A stretch of 64,000 nt of DNA from Bacteroidota bacterium. Lineage in GTDB: Bacteria; Bacteroidota; Bacteroidia; Chitinophagales; Chitinophagaceae. Under the pieces are notes generated by a model. It saw nothing but the letters and a program-made list of their open reading frames with translations. It did no database searches and was not told the DNA's origin. How positions within the stretch are numbered: the first letter of the stretch is position 1; the number at the start of each line of letters is the position of its first letter. Shown here in pieces: positions 16,721 to 26,274 of this stretch. The stretch spans positions 124,001-188,000 of the forward strand of contig JAFAEM010000022.1 in NCBI GenBank assembly GCA_023424015.1. The letters are read 5' to 3'. Both the position numbers and the translations under genes were made by a program.

Positions 16721-18380
16721 CCAGCGAAATGATTTTATTACACCAGGAAAGACTTTTTTTGTTGTGAGTAATGAGTATCACCATTTTCCCATGTCGGGTA
16801 AGTTCCTGGAAATGCGTCAGCAGGGAAGTTTCCGAGGTTTCGTCCAGCTCATTGAATGGTTCATCGAGTAGTATGATGTCTGCATTTTTATATAAAGCGC
16901 GTGCAATAGCGATGCGTTGCTGTTGCCCGCCGCTGATGTTCTTCCCATTTTCGGTGATGATCATACTCAACCCATCCGGGTACCGGGAAATAAATTCAGA
17001 TAGACCCGAAACCCGGATCGCATAATCGAGATTTGCCGGATGATAACCATTTTCTTCCAGCGTTATATTTCTAAGCAGGGTATCATGTATGAGAAAAGGT
17101 TGTTGCCTGACATAGGCTATCGAGGGCCAGTAAACTTTGAGGCTGTTTTTATTGAGAGATACATCGTTGACGATCACTTCTCCCTTCGCAGGCTCGAGGA
17201 ATCCGAGGATTATATTTAGCAGGGTAGTTTTTCCAACTCCAGACGCCCCGCTGATACCCAAAAAGTCTTTTCGCTGCAAGGACAGGTTTAGATTTGCCAA
17301 TACCGGCGTGCCGTTGTAACTGAAGCCTATCTCTTTTAACTTAACAGACTGAATACTGACTACAGGGTGGTTATCATTTTCTGGCACAGCGATCCGAGCG
17401 GCGTCAATCATAGAATTTGTCGCATAATCGTAAGCCCTCATTTGTCCGTTGGCGTTGGTAATTTTTACAATGCCGGGAATGATCTTATAAGCCGCCGCTA
17501 CAAATGCACCAATAGTTAAGAGATATGATGAATCATTAGTGCCTGTCCATTTTGCAATGACAACCAGGACGAACAAACCGAGGATGGCAAACACCTCAAT
17601 GATCCGGGATGGCATACTCTGAACCAGCATACTATCGAAAAGGGCAGTACTGAATTTTTTTCGTGCCTTAATAAACCGATTGAGAAAAAAGTCACGACGG
17701 TTGTAAACATTACTTTCAATATATCCTTTTAAAGCGTCCATCACATACTGGTAGGAAAACTGGTTATGAACCTGGATATTTTTTCTTGCCGCTGCCATTC
17801 TTTTTTTAATAAAATAAAATACAACTATAACCGGTGGTAACAATATTCCAAGCAGTAACAGGAAAAGTTTGAAGTTAAAAAGTAGAATGGCAAGAACTGC
17901 GATGCTGATCAGGCAGGTTTGCGTGATGATCTGTTGAATTCCTGTGACTATATACTGGCAGAATTCAAATGGCTGCAGGCAGATCATCCTGATATGCTTT
18001 GAGGAGTCGATATTCACAAAGTGGGGGTAATCTGAAGACTGGTAATTTCTCAGCCGTTCGGAAGATAAGCGTATAGCCACCCTGCTGTTGAAGCGATACT
18101 GGCTTTTTTCCAGGTAATAAGCGCCCAGGTTTTTCAAACCAAATAGAACAAAAAAGATCGCGATCAGCCAGACTGAATCCGGGTTGGCAAGCCAGGCAGG
18201 CAGGTTGCCAGAAAGGGTATAGTCACCGGGTTGAATATAGAAACGAATGATCCAAAGCAGGGAAGCCAGGGCCACGATGTCAAGCAGGCTGATAATAATA
18301 TTGCCAAGGGCCAGTAAGGAGAAGCTTTTTTTCTCTTCTTTATCAAAAATGCGCCAGGTGTTTTCGAATATTTTTTTCAC
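16710..18380 (-). CDS. ABC transporter with fused membrane and ATPase domains
   Basis: 556 residues, GTG start at 18380 in a GTGA overlap with the stop of the upstream gene. The first 300 or so residues hold about six membrane segments (for example IIISLLDIVALASLLWIIRF and LFLLLLGILLPPVIVVFYF). The ATPase has Walker A GASGVGKTT, signature SGGQQQRIAIARA and Walker B ADIILLDEPFNELD, plus the H-loop in VILITHN. The layout is that of MsbA/PglK-type flippases and exporters. In this cluster it probably moves a lipid-linked saccharide or other lipid across the inner membrane. Confidence 0.9.
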   Translation of the reverse strand: MKKIFENTWRIFDKEEKKSFSLLALGNIIISLLDIVALASLLWIIRFYIQPGDYTLSGNLPAWLANPDSVWLIAIFFVLFGLKNLGAYYLEKSQYRFNSRVAIRLSSERLRNYQSSDYPHFVNIDSSKHIRMICLQPFEFCQYIVTGIQQIITQTCLISIAVLAILLFNFKLFLLLLGILLPPVIVVFYFIKKRMAAARKNIQVHNQFSYQYVMDALKGYIESNVYNRRDFFLNRFIKARKKFSTALFDSMLVQSMPSRIIEVFAILGLFVLVVIAKWTGTNDSSYLLTIGAFVAAAYKIIPGIVKITNANGQMRAYDYATNSMIDAARIAVPENDNHPVVSIQSVKLKEIGFSYNGTPVLANLNLSLQRKDFLGISGASGVGKTTLLNIILGFLEPAKGEVIVNDVSLNKNSLKVYWPSIAYVRQQPFLIHDTLLRNITLEENGYHPANLDYAIRVSGLSEFISRYPDGLSMIITENGKNISGGQQQRIAIARALYKNADIILLDEPFNELDETSETSLLTHFQELTRHGKMVILITHNKKSLSWCNKIISLDES

Positions 18381-19642
18381 GGGTTAGTTGACAGTTTAGT
18401 GGTAAGTAGCGGAAATAACATGAAGATGAGGGTGCCGTATTGCGTTTCAAATGCTGCTTCGACAAAGAGCCAGCCAAACAGTGTTAGAATGACAACGTTT
18501 GCCAGCCTGTACCGCGGGGCAAGTACCAGTTTTGCCAGGCTGTAACAAACCAATATTAGCACCAGCAAGCCAGTAATACCATTTTGTAAAGTGGTTTCCA
18601 GGAATTGATTGTGGGTATTATAAGCGCGGTAGCCCAGGTCCTTGCGGCCTGGATCGCCTGTGTACATGTTCATGTTGACATACTTGTCATTAAGAGCGGT
18701 CTGCGCATCACCGGGGCTCACTCCCAGCCACCATGCTTTCTGTTGGGCGAGAATTTCAGGTACAAATCGCCATTGTAGCAAACGGAACTGAAAACCGTTG
18801 AAGTAGTCAGCCTGGTCAAATCGGTCCTGCATTACCAGGCTGGGGTCACCTTTGAAAATGTCCGCGAATCTTTCCTGCACCGGATTTTTTGTAAATGAAA
18901 CTGCAGAGATTCCCAAAATTAGGATGACTGAAAAGGTGACTCTTCCAATACGCTTTGCATGGACAAAATCAATAAGGCAGACAACAGCGCCAAGGACCCA
19001 GATTCCGATCACAAATTTTGAGGAGAGCAGGAAAAGCAGGATAGAGAAAAATATGAGAAGTAACAAATGGAAGAACATTCTCTTCATTTGAGTTTTAACC
19101 AATAGTTTTTCCGCGAGGTAGAAGATCGCAATCAACACCAGTATTGAAAAATATACCGCGTGCTGACCGATAGGCGCAACGAGCTCGTGATAGAAAAGAA
19201 CCGATAAATTACCATTCGCGCCGGGTGATAGCAGGTTATATATTAGGCAGTATAGCGAGGCGGCAGCCAGGACCAGGCAATAGTGAAAGAATAATTTATC
19301 CGCTGATCGTATGTAGGAGCTTGTGGCGGTAATGGCCAGGGGTACCAGCAGCAGTCCCGACTTGACCCGTATGTTAGACCAGCTTTGTTGGAGGTTATCA
19401 GTGAAAAACAATGCAACAAATTGAAGTAACAGGAAGAAAATAATTGTAGAGAAGAATAATGTCCAGTGCCTGTCACGCGCAAAATTCTTTAGACCAGCAG
19501 TATTCAGGAACAGACCTGCGAAAAGCATAATACCGATAACGATGCTGCTCACTGCACGAAGGGAAAAGGCCATGCTGACAAATAGCATCACGTATAACAA
19601 GTGAAATACCTGGCAAACGGCTTTGGATGAGTCTGTATTCAT
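18377..19642 (-). CDS. O-antigen ligase/polymerase family membrane protein
   Basis: 421 residues, almost entirely hydrophobic with about ten to twelve membrane segments. A large loop between later helices contains WWLGVSPGDAQ and YRAYNTHNQFLETTLQNGI; the NTHNQFLE motif is the hallmark of the Wzy_C/WaaL family periplasmic loop. It polymerises repeat units or ligates glycan to an acceptor. It lies between the Wzz-like gene and the ABC gene in a leftward operon. A second protein of the same broad type is encoded at 21982. Confidence 0.88.
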   Translation of the reverse strand: MNTDSSKAVCQVFHLLYVMLFVSMAFSLRAVSSIVIGIMLFAGLFLNTAGLKNFARDRHWTLFFSTIIFFLLLQFVALFFTDNLQQSWSNIRVKSGLLLVPLAITATSSYIRSADKLFFHYCLVLAAASLYCLIYNLLSPGANGNLSVLFYHELVAPIGQHAVYFSILVLIAIFYLAEKLLVKTQMKRMFFHLLLLIFFSILLFLLSSKFVIGIWVLGAVVCLIDFVHAKRIGRVTFSVILILGISAVSFTKNPVQERFADIFKGDPSLVMQDRFDQADYFNGFQFRLLQWRFVPEILAQQKAWWLGVSPGDAQTALNDKYVNMNMYTGDPGRKDLGYRAYNTHNQFLETTLQNGITGLLVLILVCYSLAKLVLAPRYRLANVVILTLFGWLFVEAAFETQYGTLIFMLFPLLTTKLSTNP

Positions 19643-19678
19643 GTGCGGCCAGATAAGGGAAATAACCTCCGGGACTGG

Positions 19679-20530
19679 TTAGCTTTTTCCCAGTGTATAT
19701 AACTTTAATTTTTTATTGATGGAATGAATCAATGCGATAATAAAACTGATAGAGAAGGTAGACAAGAATCCCAGCATAAGCCAAACGATCAGATTATTAC
19801 CTGCGGGACTTTTTGGTGGATAGAAATCCTGTATTACCTGGACGGCTCTCATAAATTTCAACTCTTCTTTGTACCCAAGATGTTTTTCGTTCATATCTAT
19901 TAATTGTTGGCTTATGCCCTGTACATCCACGATAAGACCATTATTAGTGCTTTTTGTTTTTAATAAACCTCCCATCACGGCTCTCAAAGAATCCAGGGTT
20001 TGGATCTCGCAGGCTGTTTTGCTGATCATAGCCTCGGTACGGTTTCGTTTTGAATTCAGCCTTTCTTTTGCCACCCCGTGGTTGTCAAAACCAAAAACGA
20101 TCCCCTTCTGAAGTTCACCGAGGATGGAAGGATCAGTCACGCTGGCATCGATCAGGAAGCCATTGGGGTTTTGTGCACTGAAAATTTTCTGGATTTCCTC
20201 AGCTTTTAAGCTTTTCACTTTTTTTAGGAGCTCCACTGGCACATTTAAAATGCCAGCCAGGGATTCATCGTTGCCGTTCCGTAATAAGTTGTTCCAGTTG
20301 CTTACGATCTGTATATTATTTTGATTTGTAGTAAACGATGACTGCAGCACCAGCCTGCTTTTATAAACAGCCGGTAAGGAGTTAAAGCGAAGAAAGCCGA
20401 TAAACAGCCCGGTAAGCGTAGCTGCGAGTAAAAGCCATTTATACCGTTTTAAAAATGAGAAGCTCCGATCGAGCAGGGAAAGCAGGTCGATCTCATCGCG
20501 ATTGATATCCCGTTGGTTTGATAGGTTCAT
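19679..20530 (-). CDS. Wzz-like chain-length determinant protein
   Basis: 283 residues. A membrane segment near residues 33-50 (WLLLAATLTGLFIGFLRF), a periplasmic helical region, and a second membrane segment near the C-terminus (LIVWLMLGFLSTFSISFIIAL) give the Wzz topology. The protein is short and has no fused BY-kinase. It would set chain length together with the polymerase immediately downstream. It diverges from the Wzx gene across 144 bp. Confidence 0.75.
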   Translation of the reverse strand: MNLSNQRDINRDEIDLLSLLDRSFSFLKRYKWLLLAATLTGLFIGFLRFNSLPAVYKSRLVLQSSFTTNQNNIQIVSNWNNLLRNGNDESLAGILNVPVELLKKVKSLKAEEIQKIFSAQNPNGFLIDASVTDPSILGELQKGIVFGFDNHGVAKERLNSKRNRTEAMISKTACEIQTLDSLRAVMGGLLKTKSTNNGLIVDVQGISQQLIDMNEKHLGYKEELKFMRAVQVIQDFYPPKSPAGNNLIVWLMLGFLSTFSISFIIALIHSINKKLKLYTLGKS

Positions 20531-20674
20531 ATTTTAACCTGGATCCGGATATATAATGTACCGGTGACTTCGAGCCGTATCGAAATATTGCCTCCAAAGG
20601 TTGCCTGCTGTCCCCGGTTATCCTGAATTAAATATGTTTTTTTTCATCTGGCTCCTTGCTAACTTCGGTTACGC

Positions 20675-21958
20675 ATGGATATCACGACAACCAGGTACCA
20701 ATTGCTTAGTAATTTTTTTTCACTGGGCACAGTACAGGCCATAAGTTCCCTGGTGCAATTAATCGTTATACCACATGTCATTAGCAGGATCGGGGTCGAT
20801 GGATATGGTGTAGTCGCGGTAGCACAGGTAGTCATGTTTTACCTGGCTGTGATAACGGACTATTCGTTCAACCAAACAGCCACACGTGATATCTCCGTGA
20901 ATCGGGCAAGCCAGGAAAAAGTTTCCACGATATTTTCAAGGGTGTTTTATTCCCGTATTATACTTTGTGCGATTTCGTTTTTAGTGCTGCTCATATTAAT
21001 TGTTATCATTCCTTTTTTCCGGTCCAACTTGTTCCTGTATTTAATGGCATTTACTTTCGTCGTTGGACATGCGGCCCTGATCAATTGGTTTTTCCTGGGA
21101 ATAGAACGTATGCATATCATAGCCTGGGTCACTTTCATCGCCAGGTTGATTTTTGCGTTGCTGGTATTCCTGTTTATTCGGGGAGCCGGGGATGAGTACC
21201 TATTTCTTTTCTTCCTGGGACTTGGCAACCTGGTAGCAGCACTGGTCAGTCTGATGATCGTTTTTAGTAAGTATTCGCTCACACTAAAATGGCCTGGGAC
21301 AGACGGGATAATTTCAGAGTTAAAAGAAGGCTGGCAGGTTACACTCAGCCATCTTTCCAATAGTACCTGCCACTATGCCAATATATTTATCTTAAGGATA
21401 TTTACTGCCGACCTGATTGTAGGCTATTATGCCATTGCTGAGAGAATATTTTTTACTATTCGGCAGGTATTCGTTGTATTCTCACAGGCAGTTTATCCCC
21501 GGTTATGCCTGGCTTTACAGGAGGGGAAGTCCAGTGCTGTTTCATATTTGATCAAACCGTACTCTCGCTTTTTAATGCTTATAATATTGGGTGCTGCCCT
21601 GTTATTTATTTTCAGCCCCTATGTCCTGTATTTTTTTATGGGTAATGAATATTTAAATGCAGTCATCTATTTGCGGATCTTTTGTTTTATAGCCGTGATT
21701 GTCTGTCTGAATATTCCGGGTACGCTTTTGATGTTTGCAGCCCAACAGAAAACTGATTATTTAAAAGTATACCTGTTTGCAACCGTTTTGAATATCACCC
21801 TAAACCTGTTTTTGGCAAGTTATTACCAGGCGTATGGTACGTTGATGACGATTTTCATCACAGAGGCTTTTATCAGTATTGCGGTATCCTATTTTGCGGG
21901 CCGCAGGCAGGTAAAGCCCGGGAGGATCGCGGATCAGGAGGGTAGCCTGGAGTTTTGA
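20675..21958 (+). CDS. Wzx-type polysaccharide flippase (MOP/RfbX family)
   Basis: 427 residues with about twelve membrane helices. The N-terminus SLVQLIVIPHVISRIGVDGYGVVAVAQ is characteristic of Wzx/RfbX proteins. It would flip undecaprenyl-linked repeat units for the polymerase encoded next, whose frame overlaps its end. Together with the Wzz-like and Wzy-like proteins it makes a Wzx/Wzy-dependent pathway. Confidence 0.9.
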   Translation: MDITTTRYQLLSNFFSLGTVQAISSLVQLIVIPHVISRIGVDGYGVVAVAQVVMFYLAVITDYSFNQTATRDISVNRASQEKVSTIFSRVFYSRIILCAISFLVLLILIVIIPFFRSNLFLYLMAFTFVVGHAALINWFFLGIERMHIIAWVTFIARLIFALLVFLFIRGAGDEYLFLFFLGLGNLVAALVSLMIVFSKYSLTLKWPGTDGIISELKEGWQVTLSHLSNSTCHYANIFILRIFTADLIVGYYAIAERIFFTIRQVFVVFSQAVYPRLCLALQEGKSSAVSYLIKPYSRFLMLIILGAALLFIFSPYVLYFFMGNEYLNAVIYLRIFCFIAVIVCLNIPGTLLMFAAQQKTDYLKVYLFATVLNITLNLFLASYYQAYGTLMTIFITEAFISIAVSYFAGRRQVKPGRIADQEGSLEF

Positions 21959-21981
21959 GAAGTTTAAAATTAACAGAGACT

Positions 21982-23220
21982 ATGAATGTCAACCGGTACC
22001 TTCCATTTGCATTCATTTATTTTTTTATCAATTCCCTTGGATTGCCTTTTGGACTTACCTATACATCCTTACTCGCTCCCCTGTTTTATGCCTGGATAAT
22101 AATTATAAGAAAGAAGGAGGTATTACTTCCATTTATCGCCATCCTCCTTCCATTTATTGCCGTACATGTATTGTTAAATGAGATCGTGCTCGATGCCTAC
22201 CTGGTTTCACTGCTCAACCTGCTGCTTGTTTATGTTTTTTGCCAGACTGTATATACATTCCTGATAGTGTGCGGTGATATTGAGAAGATATTCAGATGGA
22301 TCCTGTGTTTCAATTTTATACTCTGTCTTATAGCAATACCTTTCTATTTTACGCCTTACTATCCGATATTTTGGGATGAGCAGATCATCACAGAAGGAGT
22401 GGGAAGACTAAGACGGCTACGCCTGTTTACGTATGAACCTTCTTATTACGCGTTTATTTTTACTCCGGTTTTTATTTTCTTTCTGTTGCAGTATTTGTTC
22501 AGGCAGAACAGGATCAGGGGCGTATTATTATTGCCGATGTTGTTTTTGCCTTACCTGCTTTCGTTTTCCATAGGGGTTATGGGAGCTTTGGTTGTGGCAT
22601 TATTGGTTACCTGGGTTATTTATTTCAGGCGGCTTACCAGCAAAAAGCGGATCGCCAACGCCATTTTTACTACGAGCGTATCACTAGCTGTGGTTCTATT
22701 CACTTTGTTGATGTTTCTCAGGAACAACCCGGTTTTTACCAGGTTTCGGAATATAATTACCGGGCGGGATAGTTCCGGTCGGGGCCGCACCAATGAAGCA
22801 TTTATCCTGGCCGGGAAATTGATCAGCCAGAGTAGTGAGTTCTGGGGCATTGGTCTCGGCCAGATTAAGATCGCTGGCGAAAGTATTATCAAGGACTTTT
22901 ATCTCTATAATATGGACATCGTGGTAACTATTCCCAACGCAGCCGCGGAGACGCTTGCGATCTTTGGTTGGGTAGGTTTGTCATTGCGAATTTTGGTAGA
23001 GATATTTTTCTTTTTTTATACCCGGGTCTGGTCCAATTATTACAGGCTTTCGCTTTTCTTATTTGTATTCATTTATCAATTTACAGGCAGCTTTATTACC
23101 AATGCAGCTGAGTATATAGCCTGGATTCTGGCTTTCACGAATGTGTTTCCACAATTTGATGTGAGAAAACGGCAGGATGGTGATATGGTCAGTCCATCAA
23201 ACGAGTCGCAGCAGGTGTAA
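21982..23220 (+). CDS. Wzy-like O-antigen polymerase family membrane protein
   Basis: I prefer ATG 21982 (MNVNRYLPFAFIYFF) over a TTG at 21955. About 412 residues, with ten or more membrane segments. A polar loop contains LRRLRLFTYEPSYYAFIFTP and a second holds GRDSSGRGRTNEAFILAGK, the layout of Wzy polymerases (RXLRLFTYEPS resembles EpsF/Wzy loops). Its 3' end overlaps the convergent glycosyltransferase gene by 32 bp. Confidence 0.82.
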   Translation: MNVNRYLPFAFIYFFINSLGLPFGLTYTSLLAPLFYAWIIIIRKKEVLLPFIAILLPFIAVHVLLNEIVLDAYLVSLLNLLLVYVFCQTVYTFLIVCGDIEKIFRWILCFNFILCLIAIPFYFTPYYPIFWDEQIITEGVGRLRRLRLFTYEPSYYAFIFTPVFIFFLLQYLFRQNRIRGVLLLPMLFLPYLLSFSIGVMGALVVALLVTWVIYFRRLTSKKRIANAIFTTSVSLAVVLFTLLMFLRNNPVFTRFRNIITGRDSSGRGRTNEAFILAGKLISQSSEFWGIGLGQIKIAGESIIKDFYLYNMDIVVTIPNAAAETLAIFGWVGLSLRILVEIFFFFYTRVWSNYYRLSLFLFVFIYQFTGSFITNAAEYIAWILAFTNVFPQFDVRKRQDGDMVSPSNESQQV

Positions 23221-24331
23221 GTAGGATATTATTTTGCCTGCAGGATTCCAGCATCAGTCTTTCATAATCGGCTAGATTTTTTTCAATATTATATACCGTT
23301 CGTATCCTATCAATGTTCATATTCCTCCTTAAATCATGGACCGGGCTATTTCGGGGCGTGTTGATGATACCGGTTACCTCGTCATCTGATGAGAAGTAGT
23401 CTGCACCGTTTTCCAGCACGGCTTTGTTGAATACATTATTGTGCGCCGCGATATTACATCGGCAGGCCATGGCCTCCAATAAGGATGGGTTGGTGCCACC
23501 AACAGAGTGACCATGGAAATACCGCGCTGAATGATAGCGAAGGTTGTTCAGGACAGGCTGATCGTAGATAGAGCCTGCAAACTGGATGAGCCGGTGCCGG
23601 AAATGACGGCTAAGGTATTTGCCAAACCGGTTACTGATATTGCCAACGACCATCAAAGGGAAGTCCAGTTTAGATTCGAGGTAACCTTTCAGTATCATCT
23701 CTACATTGTTTTCCGGTTCCATTCTCGCTACCAGGAGGTAATATTGTTGTGCTGAAAGTCTGTATGAATTAAGAATGGACTGATCGATTTTTGTAAATAC
23801 TTCCGCGCCATAGGGGATATAGGCGGGCACTTTGCCATAGCTGTCCCGAAAATGATCCTGCATTTGGGGAGAGTCGGCAACCAGCACATCGGCATGCCGC
23901 GCGGCAAGAGATTCAGCAAATCTTAAGAAACGGCGTGTTGGTTTATTATATTTGCTTCGCATCCATTCCATACCATCGACATTTACAATATTCACGGTTT
24001 GCCTGGGCCAGCGCCAGTGCCAGATCGAGTCGCTGGTATAGCCAAGATGGAGGAGCACATCAAAATCGCGTTTGCGCGCATCGTTGATGCAATTAAGGTC
24101 ATACAGGAATTGTCCAAATGTTCCCAGCCTGAATTCGGGGTCCTTGCAATGAATGATATTGACCCCATTCCATTCTCTTTCCTGGTATGGGTGACGGTTT
24201 GAGTTATATACATACACTTCATGTCCACGCTGTGAAAGTCCGCACGACAGGTATTCGGCAAACTGTTCGAAGCCACCATAATGATTGGGTATGCCACGGG
24301 TGCCGAGTATGCCGATTCTCAGTTTTTGCAT
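23189..24331 (-). CDS. Glycosyltransferase, DUF1972/GT4 type
   Basis: Start set at ATG 24331 (MQKLRIGILGTRGIPNHYGGFE), since the longer frame to 24385 overlaps the upstream gene without conserved sequence. The N-terminal GTRGIPNHYGGFEQFAEYLS is the hallmark of the DUF1972 rhamnosyl/galactosyltransferase-like group (RgpA/WchF relatives). The C-terminal half carries HGHSVGGTNPSLLEAMACRCN. It often adds the second sugar of a repeat unit. It overlaps the upstream GT4 gene by 13 nt. Confidence 0.88.
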   Translation of the reverse strand: MQKLRIGILGTRGIPNHYGGFEQFAEYLSCGLSQRGHEVYVYNSNRHPYQEREWNGVNIIHCKDPEFRLGTFGQFLYDLNCINDARKRDFDVLLHLGYTSDSIWHWRWPRQTVNIVNVDGMEWMRSKYNKPTRRFLRFAESLAARHADVLVADSPQMQDHFRDSYGKVPAYIPYGAEVFTKIDQSILNSYRLSAQQYYLLVARMEPENNVEMILKGYLESKLDFPLMVVGNISNRFGKYLSRHFRHRLIQFAGSIYDQPVLNNLRYHSARYFHGHSVGGTNPSLLEAMACRCNIAAHNNVFNKAVLENGADYFSSDDEVTGIINTPRNSPVHDLRRNMNIDRIRTVYNIEKNLADYERLMLESCRQNNILLTPAATRLMD

Positions 24332-25407
24332 GCTGATAATGCATTTTGATATGCCATCAGGGTTTTTTGTGCTGCCTGTTGCCATGTATATTGAGATAAG
24401 ATTTTTTGTTGAAGTGTTTGTGAAGGTTCTCTAACGGTGGCCCGTTGCACGGCATCGAGGATGGAAGCTGGATCGTTCGGGTCGCAATAAATCGCGTCGT
24501 TTCCAAAATATTCGCGGGTAAAGCCGCGGTCGGTGATAACAATATTACATCCCATGGCGGCAGCTTCCAGCGATGAAAGTCCGCAGGTCTCATGCCAACT
24601 GGGCAGTACATGTACTTTTGCTTTTTGATAGTAGCTGATCAGCGTTTCAATAGGTACCCGGCCGCAGAAGACGATATTAGTCGACGCGATTTTTTTGCAT
24701 TCGGCAAAATACTTTGATTGATTTGGTGCCGGCAGACCGGTTAGCAATAAGGTGTAGTTAGTATTGTTCAATGCCCTGATCAGGTTGAGCTGGTTCTTTC
24801 GGCCTTCGATCCGGGCAGCTGAAAGCACGAGGCGCTCATCCTTTATTATACCAGGTATGGGCGAGTAGAGTGAGTCATCAACACCATTTGGCACGACAGT
24901 ATAATTTTTTTTGATGCCATAAAGACGTTCAATTTCGAAGTATTCAGCTTCCGAATTAGGCAGAAGCCAGTTTGCATACCTTAGTATCTCCCTGATACTC
25001 GATTGTTGTCCTTTCCAGAGATAGGATTTTGTTTGCAGGCTGTCTTTGTTCAATAACCATCGCCCTATCGTTTTGATATACTCGTTGGAGTTTTTGGGAA
25101 ACAGGTTTAAAATAAAACCCGGCAGACCCTTGCGGTACTTTTTGTCGAATTCGGTGTAGTCGACCAGGATCGTTGAAACAACGATGGGTTTCTTTGATTT
25201 TCGGATATGAGAAAGTAAGTCCGCCGGACGTGTGATGTTAAAAGCATGCAGCAAATCGTATTTGGAATAATCTATATTTTCAGTGGTCAGTCGCAGATCC
25301 ACTTCTACGCCCAGCTGACGGAGAAAGCGGGCAGTTTGCAGAACCTGCTCCGTATCCCCGCCGGGGACTTTGTGGAGGGTTGATCTTGTTATAAATGCGA
25401 TTTTCAT
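24319..25407 (-). CDS. Glycosyltransferase family 4 protein
   Basis: ATG 25407 (MKIAFITRSTLHKVPGGDTEQ) is chosen over an extension to 25422. About 362 residues. The acceptor half includes GGDTEQVLQTARFLRQLGV, and the donor half includes LVLSAARIEGRKNQLNLIRAL and SWHETCGLSSLEAAAMGCNIV (the EX7E-type motif). It heads the last leftward pair of the polysaccharide cluster, next to tRNA-Pro. Confidence 0.9.
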   Translation of the reverse strand: MKIAFITRSTLHKVPGGDTEQVLQTARFLRQLGVEVDLRLTTENIDYSKYDLLHAFNITRPADLLSHIRKSKKPIVVSTILVDYTEFDKKYRKGLPGFILNLFPKNSNEYIKTIGRWLLNKDSLQTKSYLWKGQQSSIREILRYANWLLPNSEAEYFEIERLYGIKKNYTVVPNGVDDSLYSPIPGIIKDERLVLSAARIEGRKNQLNLIRALNNTNYTLLLTGLPAPNQSKYFAECKKIASTNIVFCGRVPIETLISYYQKAKVHVLPSWHETCGLSSLEAAAMGCNIVITDRGFTREYFGNDAIYCDPNDPASILDAVQRATVREPSQTLQQKILSQYTWQQAAQKTLMAYQNALSACKN

Positions 25408-25573
25408 GCTTCCGTTCAGCAACCAATCGTATAAAGTATCTATTTAGCTGCCTGGGAACTGGTGAAAATCATGAGGCTGCGTCGATTGTTACTGAACTCA
25501 ACCTGCTTAATTATTTAGGTTTAAAAGGAGCTGGTAAGCCAAAAATCATTATTTTCGCACCCCTTTTGGGGCC

Positions 25574-25608
25574 CGGGAAGTAGCCCCGCTGATAGCGGGA
25601 CACCTGGT
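25574..25608 (+). pseudogene. Truncated tRNA-Pro-like fragment (5' half)
   Basis: CGGGAAGTAG begins exactly like the functional tRNA-Pro 43 bp downstream, but the D-arm is replaced by a perfect hairpin CCCGCT-GAT-AGCGGG and the fragment stops after CACCTGGT in the anticodon stem. It shares this altered D-arm design with the copies at 25741 and 38607. Confidence 0.7.
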
Positions 25609-25616
25609 AAAGAGTT

Positions 25617-25690
25617 CGGGAAGTAGCGCAGGCCGGTAGCGCACCTGGTTTGGGACCAGGGGGTCGCAGGTTCGAATCCTGTCTTCCCGA
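25617..25690 (+). tRNA. tRNA-Pro (anticodon TGG)
   Basis: The acceptor CGGGAAG pairs with CTTCCCG, then discriminator A. D-stem GCGC/GCGC, anticodon stem CCTGG/CCAGG around TTTGGGA (anticodon TGG), variable GGGTC, and T arm GCAGG-TTCGAAT-CCTGT. All 74 nt fold normally and CCA is not encoded. This is the one intact member of a small tRNA-Pro-derived array and the anchor of the genomic island. Confidence 0.95.
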
Positions 25691-25694
25691 CGAT

Positions 25695-25727
25695 AGTGAC
25701 TCATAGAAATATGGGTCACTTTTTTTA
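25695..25727 (+). terminator. Terminator of tRNA-Pro
   Basis: AGTGACTCATA (25695-25705) pairs with TATGGGTCACT (25710-25720) over a GAAA loop, 11 bp with one T-G pair, and enters a run of eight T. A near-identical copy sits at 38562-38592, where substitutions keep the pairing through G-U pairs. Confidence 0.85.
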
Positions 25728-25740
25728 TGTTTTGTTGTTA

Positions 25741-25818
25741 CGGGAAGTAGCCCCGCCTTAACGGCGGGGCACCTGGTTTGGGACCAGGGGGTCGCAGGTT
25801 CGAATCCTGTCTTCCCGA
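25741..25818 (+). pseudogene. tRNA-Pro-like copy with rebuilt D-arm
   Basis: 78 nt with intact acceptor, anticodon (TGG) and T arms identical to the functional tRNA, but the D-arm is a perfect 8-bp hairpin GCCCCGCC-TTAAC-GGCGGGGC lacking the loop GG needed for tertiary contacts with the T loop. It is therefore unlikely to be a normal tRNA. Its 3' end (25799-25820) is the left att core of the island. Confidence 0.75.
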
Positions 25819-25820
25819 CT
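25799..25820 (+). other. attL core of the genomic island
   Basis: The 22-bp T-arm/acceptor segment beginning TTCGAATCCTGTC and ending TCCCGACT recurs with one mismatch at 38405-38426, in the same orientation, at the far end of the island. Integration into tRNA 3' ends is the normal behaviour of tyrosine recombinases. Confidence 0.8.
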
Positions 25821-26274
25821 TTGGTTGTAAGTCATTGATTTACAATCTTTTTTATGGCCAGTTTCGAATCCTCTCTGCATTTTTTTCTCTAGTTTTCCGG
25901 GCAATCATATCGAGTCCTAACTATTTCATTTGTAATTCTTTAGCAATCGAGTCCAAGGGTTTTCTCAATTATTTCGTTCAAAAAGTATAAGACGTTCCAG
26001 TGAGCTAATAGGTGAGTTCAACAATGATGTGTTTATAACTGCTTTTCTTTCATTCATTTGGCAGTTAGTTTCGAATCTTCAGAGGATTCGAAGCTGTTTA
26101 GTACATTGATTGATAAAAGCTTATCACTGTCATCAAAATACAATGTGGTTGAAAATTAGGATGTAGCTTTGTGCTCTATTTACCCTTTGAGCTTCCTTAT
26201 CTCTATGGCTCCATACGAGCTGCTGTTTGTTTTTAAAGTACAGTAAGAATTCTCAAGACTTTAAGCTAACAGCA
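25821..26274. other. Left end of island, non-coding
   Basis: About 450 bp without a credible gene. It holds further TTCGAATC words: 25863-25872 and an inverted pair TTCGAATC (26070-26077)/GATTCGAA (26085-26092) with a 7-bp spacer. It also holds the arm-like repeat at 26000-26020. These are probable integrase/excisionase binding sites and the integrase promoter region. Confidence 0.6.
26000..26020 (+). other. Putative integrase arm-type site (left)
   Basis: GTGAGCT-AATAG-GTGAGTTCA is an 11-bp-phased direct repeat of GTGAGTT. Versions with the same layout occur at 38334-38354 and 38467-38487 near the right end. The site lies 180 bp inside the left core. Confidence 0.6.

Noticed and set aside
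25741..25818. Second functional tRNA-Pro
   Set aside because: The D-arm is replaced by a G/C hairpin without the conserved GG, so normal folding is unlikely; kept as a pseudo-copy and att site.
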